Shown piece after piece: positions 20,448 through 28,297 of a stretch of 28,297 bases of DNA; positions within the stretch are counted from its first letter, which is position 1; every line of letters begins with the position of its first letter. The translations under genes were made by a program, and so were the position numbers. Where the stretch lies: the NCBI GenBank assembly GCA_017428285.1, contig JAFRRE010000033.1, positions 1-28,297 on the forward strand, given 5' to 3'. The notes beneath the pieces were generated by a model. The model was not told where the DNA came from and searched no databases. It saw only the letters and a program-made list of their open reading frames with translations. This stretch comes from Bacteroidales bacterium. GTDB taxonomy: Bacteria > Bacteroidota > Bacteroidia > Bacteroidales > F082.

Positions 20448-20996
20448 ATGAGCGACACGAATGAGAGGAAGTGGTATGTGGTGAAGGCCATCTCTGGTAA
20501 GGAAAAGAAGGTAAAGGAATACCTCGAGTCCGAAATCAAGAGGTTGAACCTGCAAGACCTTATTCCTACGGTCTTGATTCCGACCGAGAAGTACTTCGAA
20601 GTGAAAAACGGCAAGAAGGTGTGCAAAGAGCGCAACTACCTGCCGGGTTATGTGCTTGTGGAGGCTGTCTTGGTGGGAGAGGTTGTTCATGTCATCAAGA
20701 ATGTTCCGAACGTGCTCGGTTTTCTGGGTACGAAAGGTGAGCCCGACCCGCTGCGCCCTCAAGAGGTGAAGCGTATCCTGGGCAAGGTTGATGAGCTCCA
20801 AGGCATGGGCGCTGGCAGCGATGTCATGTTCATGGTGGGACAATCAGTCATTGTCAACGACGGACCGTTCAGCACTTTCCAAGGTATCATCGAAGAGGTG
20901 AACGAGGAAAAGAAGAAGCTGAAGGTCGCCGTGAAGATTTTCGGTCGCAAGACCCCTTTGGAGCTGAGTTTCTTCCAAGTGAAGTTGGAAAGCTAA
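20448..20996 (+). CDS. nusG: Transcription termination/antitermination factor NusG
   Basis: This 182-residue protein has the NusG N-terminal domain ([20 protein letters not shown], then [14 protein letters not shown]) and a C-terminal KOW domain ([20 protein letters not shown], then [12 protein letters not shown]). NusG binds the RNA polymerase clamp and links it to the ribosome or Rho. The length is normal, with no extra insertion domain of the kind found in specialised paralogues such as UpxY. It lies 58 bases after secE and 56 before rplK. Confidence 0.97.
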   Translation: MSDTNERKWYVVKAISGKEKKVKEYLESEIKRLNLQDLIPTVLIPTEKYFEVKNGKKVCKERNYLPGYVLVEAVLVGEVVHVIKNVPNVLGFLGTKGEPDPLRPQEVKRILGKVDELQGMGAGSDVMFMVGQSVIVNDGPFSTFQGIIEEVNEEKKKLKVAVKIFGRKTPLELSFFQVKLES

Positions 20997-21052
20997 ACCG
21001 ATTTATGTGAGTTAAATTGTTGCCTAATTACACTTAATTAAGGATTAAAGAA

Positions 21053-21499
21053 ATGGCAAAAGAAGTAAGCGGATTAATTAAATTGCAAATCAAAGGAGGA
21101 GCTGCGAATCCCGCCCCGCCCGTTGGTCCCGCTCTGGGTTCTAAGGGTGTGAACATCATGGAATTCTGCAAGCAGTTCAACGCCCGTACGCAGGATCAGG
21201 CTGGCAAAGTGTTGCCCGTCATCATCACTGTGTATAAAGACAAGTCTTTCGATTTCATCGTTAAGGCTTCTCCCGTGGCTGTCTCCATCATCGAGGCTGC
21301 GAAGATCAAAGGCGGCTCCAAGGAACCTAACCGTTCGAAAGTCGGTTCGTTGACTTGGGACCAAGTGCGTGAAATCGCCACCAACAAGATGAAGGACATG
21401 AACTGCTTTACCGTCGAGTCCGCCATGTCAATGGTGGCTGGTACGGCACGCAGCATGGGCGTGAAGATAACCGGCGAATCACCTTTAAAGAAAGACTAA
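21053..21499 (+). CDS. rplK: 50S ribosomal protein L11
   Basis: This 148-residue protein has the L11 signature: [20 protein letters not shown] followed by [20 protein letters not shown], with the proline-rich [10 protein letters not shown] that binds thiostrepton-type antibiotics at the GTPase centre. The C-terminal rRNA-binding domain ends [16 protein letters not shown]. It is the first gene of the rplKAJL-rpoBC series. Confidence 0.98.
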   Translation: MAKEVSGLIKLQIKGGAANPAPPVGPALGSKGVNIMEFCKQFNARTQDQAGKVLPVIITVYKDKSFDFIVKASPVAVSIIEAAKIKGGSKEPNRSKVGSLTWDQVREIATNKMKDMNCFTVESAMSMVAGTARSMGVKITGESPLKKD

Positions 21500-21540
21500 G
21501 ATCTTTCATGCATTTGTAGAACAACAAAAAAGTTAGTTAA

Positions 21541-22236
21541 ATGTCAAAAGTATCCAAACAGAGGAAAGAAGCTTTAGCTAAGTTCGACAAAAGCAAGAGT
21601 TACTCCTTGAATGAAGCAGTTAATATCGTAAAACAGATCACTTACAGCAAGTTTGATGCTTCGGTTGACTTGAACATCCGTTTGGGTGTCGACCCCCGTA
21701 AGGCCAATCAAATGGTCCGCGGCTCGGTGACGCTGCCCCACGGTACTGGTAAAGTCGTCCGCGTCTTGGTGCTCTGCAACCCTGACAAGGCTCAAGAAGC
21801 TTTAGACGCTGGTGCTGATTACGTTGGTCTGGATGAATACATCCAAAAGATCAAGGACGGTTGGACCGATATTGACGTTGTGATCACCACTCCTAACATC
21901 ATGCCTAAAGTGGGTGCTCTGGGCCGTATCCTCGGTCCTCGCGGCTTGATGCCGAACCCCAAGACTGGTACTGTTACGATGGACGTCGCAAAGGCTGTTC
22001 AAGAAGTGAAAGCCGGTAAGATCGACTTCAAGGTCGACAAGTACGGTATCATTGCTGCTGGAGTCGCTAAAGTGAGCTTCTCTCCGGAACAGATTTTTGA
22101 TAACGCCAAGGAGCTGATCCAAACCGTTATCAAGTTGAAACCAGCCGCTGCTAAAGGTACGTATGTGAAGAGCATCTATATCTCTAGCACGATGAGCCCG
22201 GGTGTGCAGATCGATGTCAAATCAGTGTCAAACTAA
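21541..22236 (+). CDS. rplA: 50S ribosomal protein L1
   Basis: This 231-residue protein has the two-domain L1 pattern with [21 protein letters not shown] (split around residues 51-71) and the hallmark [20 protein letters not shown]1 forms the mobile stalk at the ribosomal E site; in other bacteria it can also repress its own operon by binding the mRNA. No evident L1-binding mimic was identified upstream of rplK. Confidence 0.98.
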   Translation: MSKVSKQRKEALAKFDKSKSYSLNEAVNIVKQITYSKFDASVDLNIRLGVDPRKANQMVRGSVTLPHGTGKVVRVLVLCNPDKAQEALDAGADYVGLDEYIQKIKDGWTDIDVVITTPNIMPKVGALGRILGPRGLMPNPKTGTVTMDVAKAVQEVKAGKIDFKVDKYGIIAAGVAKVSFSPEQIFDNAKELIQTVIKLKPAAAKGTYVKSIYISSTMSPGVQIDVKSVSN

Positions 22237-22256
22237 ATTGAAAGGAATTTGTTGAA

Positions 22257-22778
22257 ATGAGAAAAGAAGATAAACAAGTCCTCATCGACTCCATCCTGAG
22301 TGAACTGAAAGCCTGCCCCAACTTCTACCTGACCGATGTCTCCGACCTCAATGCCGAGAAGACCAGCCAGCTCAGAAGGCAGTGCTTTAACAGTGGTGTG
22401 AAAATGATCGTTGTGAAGAACGCTCTGCTCCATAAGGCTATGCAGCAGATGGAGAAGGACTATGAAGGTCTGTACGACGTTCTGAAAGGATCAACTGCAT
22501 TGATGCTTTGCGAGACCGGCAACGCTCCCGCCAAGCTGATCAAGAACTTCCGCAAGACCAGTGACCGTCCCATCCTGAAGGGTGCCTTCATCGAGGAGTG
22601 CTGCTACATCGGCGACGACATGCTCGACGCTCTCTGCAGCATCAAGTCGAAGAACGACCTCATCGCCGACGTCATCGCCTTGCTGCAATCGCCGATGAAG
22701 AACGTCATCAGCGGCCTGCAGTCAGGTGGTCACAAACTGAGCGGTATTCTCGAAACCCTGTCCGAAAGACCGGAATAA
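22257..22778 (+). CDS. rplJ: 50S ribosomal protein L10
   Basis: This 173-residue protein begins MRKEDKQVLIDSILSELKAC and contains the L10 core (KMIVVKNALLHKAMQQM, FRKTSDRPILKGAFIE). Its helical C-terminal tail, ending SGILETLSERPE, anchors L7/L12 dimers. It starts 20 bases after rplA and comes before rplL, the normal stalk-protein order. Confidence 0.97.
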   Translation: MRKEDKQVLIDSILSELKACPNFYLTDVSDLNAEKTSQLRRQCFNSGVKMIVVKNALLHKAMQQMEKDYEGLYDVLKGSTALMLCETGNAPAKLIKNFRKTSDRPILKGAFIEECCYIGDDMLDALCSIKSKNDLIADVIALLQSPMKNVISGLQSGGHKLSGILETLSERPE

Positions 22779-22842
22779 AATATCGAATGTGAATCATTCA
22801 AACCATTAAAGCAAGTATTAACAATTTAAAATAGAATTAAAA

Positions 22843-23220
22843 ATGGCAGATCTTAAAGCTTTTGCTGAACAATTAGTCAATCTCACCGTGAAGGAAGTGA
22901 ACGAACTCGCTAACATCCTGAAGGAAGAGTACGGTATTGAACCCGCAGCCGCCGCTGTTGCTGTTGCTGCTCCTGCTGCCGGTGGCGCCGCTGCCGCTGC
23001 TGAAGAAAAGACTTCTTTCGATGTCATCCTGAAGAGCGCTGGTGCTCAGAAGCTGGCAGTCGTGAAGTTGGTGAAGGAACTCACCAGCCTCGGCCTGAAG
23101 GAAGCTAAGGAACTGGTTGACGCAGCTCCCAAACCGCTGAAGGAAGGCGTGAGCAAAGACGAAGCTAATGCACTGAAGGCTCAACTCGAAGAGGCCGGTG
23201 CAGAAGTGGAAGTGAAATAA
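22843..23220 (+). CDS. rplL: 50S ribosomal protein L7/L12
   Basis: This 125-residue acidic stalk protein has an N-terminal dimerisation helix pair ([20 protein letters not shown]), an Ala/Gly-rich flexible hinge (residues about 37-55), and the C-terminal factor-binding domain with [32 protein letters not shown] and [20 protein letters not shown]7/L12 recruits translation factors. An attenuator-like hairpin lies between it and rpoB. Confidence 0.98.
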   Translation: MADLKAFAEQLVNLTVKEVNELANILKEEYGIEPAAAAVAVAAPAAGGAAAAAEEKTSFDVILKSAGAQKLAVVKLVKELTSLGLKEAKELVDAAPKPLKEGVSKDEANALKAQLEEAGAEVEVK

Positions 23221-23248
23221 GGATTCATTCCCGTTAATAACGGCATTC

Positions 23249-23278
23249 AACCTCAGTCCCGAAATAGGGGCTGAGGTT
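23249..23278 (+). terminator. Attenuator-like hairpin between rplL and rpoB
   Basis: AACCTCAGTCCC (23249-23260) pairs with GGGGCTGAGGTT (23267-23278), with one T-G pair, around the loop GAAATA. Only TTTG follows, so termination would be partial. This matches the known use of attenuation between rplL and rpoB in other bacteria to lower polymerase subunit output relative to ribosomal proteins. Confidence 0.6.
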
Positions 23279-23361
23279 TGTGCCGATTTTTCGCTTTATG
23301 CGAAATTCCTCTTTTAGTTTGTTCGTCTTTCTCAATACATCACCTAAAAAACAATAATACC

Positions 23362-27207
<3,846 letters not shown>

Positions 27208-27240
27208 GTTGAATAATGCTAGGATAAAACAAACAGAAAT

Positions 27241-28297
27241 ATGGCAACTAACAATATAGTCAATAGCAACTTCGCTAGCATAACGGTGAGTTTGGCTTCG
27301 CCGGAATCGATTCTTGCCCGTTCACACGGTGAGGTGTTGAAACCCGAAACCATCAACTACCGTACTTATAAACCCGAACGCGATGGTCTGTTCTGCGAGC
27401 GCATTTTTGGTCCCGTAAAGGACTGGGAGTGCCACTGTGGTAAGTACAAGAGAATCCGTTACAAGAACATCATCTGCGACCACTGCGGTGTGGAGGTGAC
27501 GGAGAAGAAGGTCAGACGCGAACGCATGGGCCACATCTCATTGGTGGTGCCCGTCGCCCACATCTGGTATTTCCGTTCACTGCCCAACAAGATTGGTGCC
27601 CTTCTCGGTATTCCTACCAAGAAGCTGGATGCTATCATCTATTACGAACGCTATGTAGTGATTCAAGGCGGTATCCTTGAAGGTAAGGAGATTCCAAACG
27701 ACAACGATGGCCGTAAGGTCACGAAGTTGGAATTCCTCACCGAGGAAGAGTATCTCGACCTCATGGAGATGATTCCGATTGAGAATCAGTATCTGCCTGA
27801 GGACGACCCGAATAAGTTCATCGCCAAGATGGGTGCCGAGGCTATCTACGACCTCCTTTCCCGCTTGAATATCGATGAGGAAGCCAATCGTCTGCGTGCC
27901 GAAGCCAATGAGGTGAAGGCCCAACAGAAGAAGCAGGAGCTCCTGAAGCGCTTGCAGGTGTTTGAGGCTTTCCGCGAGGCAAACAACCATATCGAAAACC
28001 GTCCTGAGTGGATGATTGTGAAAGTTGTTCCGGTGATTCCTCCGGAGCTGCGTCCTCTCGTCCCGTTGGATGGTGGCCGTTTTGCCACTTCCGACTTGAA
28101 CGATCTCTATCGTCGTGTCATCATCCGCAACAACCGTCTGAAGCGCTTGATCGAAATCAACGCTCCTGATGTCATCATGCGTAATGAGAAGCGTATGTTG
28201 CAGGAGGCCGTTGACTCGTTGTTCGACAACTCGCGCAAGTCGAGTGCAGTGAAGACCGACTCGAACCGTCCGCTGATGTCGTTGAGCGACAGCCTGA
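27241..28297 (+). CDS. rpoC: DNA-directed RNA polymerase subunit beta', N-terminal part
   Basis: The first 352 codons of rpoC, open to the window edge. The frame begins [20 protein letters not shown] and contains [40 protein letters not shown], and the zinc ribbon with its four cysteines in [11 protein letters not shown] and [23 protein letters not shown] and [20 protein letters not shown] (clamp and lid region) follow. It starts 33 bases after the rpoB stop. The catalytic NADFDGD motif lies beyond the window. Confidence 0.97.
   Translation, partial: MATNNIVNSNFASITVSLASPESILARSHGEVLKPETINYRTYKPERDGLFCERIFGPVKDWECHCGKYKRIRYKNIICDHCGVEVTEKKVRRERMGHISLVVPVAHIWYFRSLPNKIGALLGIPTKKLDAIIYYERYVVIQGGILEGKEIPNDNDGRKVTKLEFLTEEEYLDLMEMIPIENQYLPEDDPNKFIAKMGAEAIYDLLSRLNIDEEANRLRAEANEVKAQQKKQELLKRLQVFEAFREANNHIENRPEWMIVKVVPVIPPELRPLVPLDGGRFATSDLNDLYRRVIIRNNRLKRLIEINAPDVIMRNEKRMLQEAVDSLFDNSRKSSAVKTDSNRPLMSLSDSL

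Noticed and set aside
21000..21052. Autoregulatory L1 or L11 leader structure upstream of rplK
   Set aside because: The 56-base gap is AT-rich and I could not find a convincing ribosomal-protein binding structure.
23278..23361. An upstream TTG start for rpoB at 23278
   Set aside because: It is part of the attenuator hairpin and would add 28 residues with no relation to RpoB.

Overview
The window is chromosomal DNA of a member of the Bacteroidota, most likely order Bacteroidales; the genus cannot be fixed from sequence alone. Three things point there: the order rpsU, xer recombinase, hpf, tRNAs, tuf, tRNA-Trp, secE, nusG, rplKAJL, rpoBC; the RpoB and RpoC sequences themselves; and repeated promoters of the Bacteroidetes type (TTG or TTTG, about 19 bases, then TAnnTTTG). 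Several of these promoters also decide start codons.

Layout. Positions 1-1397 (minus strand) hold a 2-oxoacid:ferredoxin oxidoreductase operon: ferredoxin subunit, VorB-type alpha subunit, and the first 14 codons of the TPP-binding beta subunit. Positions 1691-2324 are a HigB/HigA-type toxin-antitoxin pair. Positions 2398-7682 hold a PLP aminotransferase, an exported C1-family peptidase, two tRNA-Val genes and a dipeptidyl peptidase IV. With the oxidoreductase, these suggest peptide and amino acid fermentation. Positions 7757-11523 (minus) hold a small outer-membrane barrel protein and a very unusual frame that joins a cation diffusion facilitator to a TonB-dependent-receptor-like barrel. Positions 11641-12511 hold a 59-residue helix-turn-helix-like protein and SanA.

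Positions 12516-16555 (minus) form an apparent operon read as tatA, tatC, a polyferredoxin membrane protein and an aldo/keto reductase-like lipoprotein. The last two proteins each carry a twin-arginine motif, so the translocase is encoded with two probable substrates. The four proteins could form an electron relay from cytoplasm to periplasm. Two pairs of REP-like hairpins with compensatory stem changes flank the polyferredoxin gene, and one hairpin encodes the end of TatC.

Positions 16749-28297 (plus) are the conserved information-processing block: rpsU, xerC/D, hpf, tRNA-Thr, -Tyr, -Gly and -Thr, tuf, tRNA-Trp, secE, nusG, rplK, rplA, rplJ, rplL, rpoB (apparently with a TTG start) and the first part of rpoC. 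No stretch longer than about 300 bases lacks a gene, and I see no CRISPR array, insertion sequence or rRNA.
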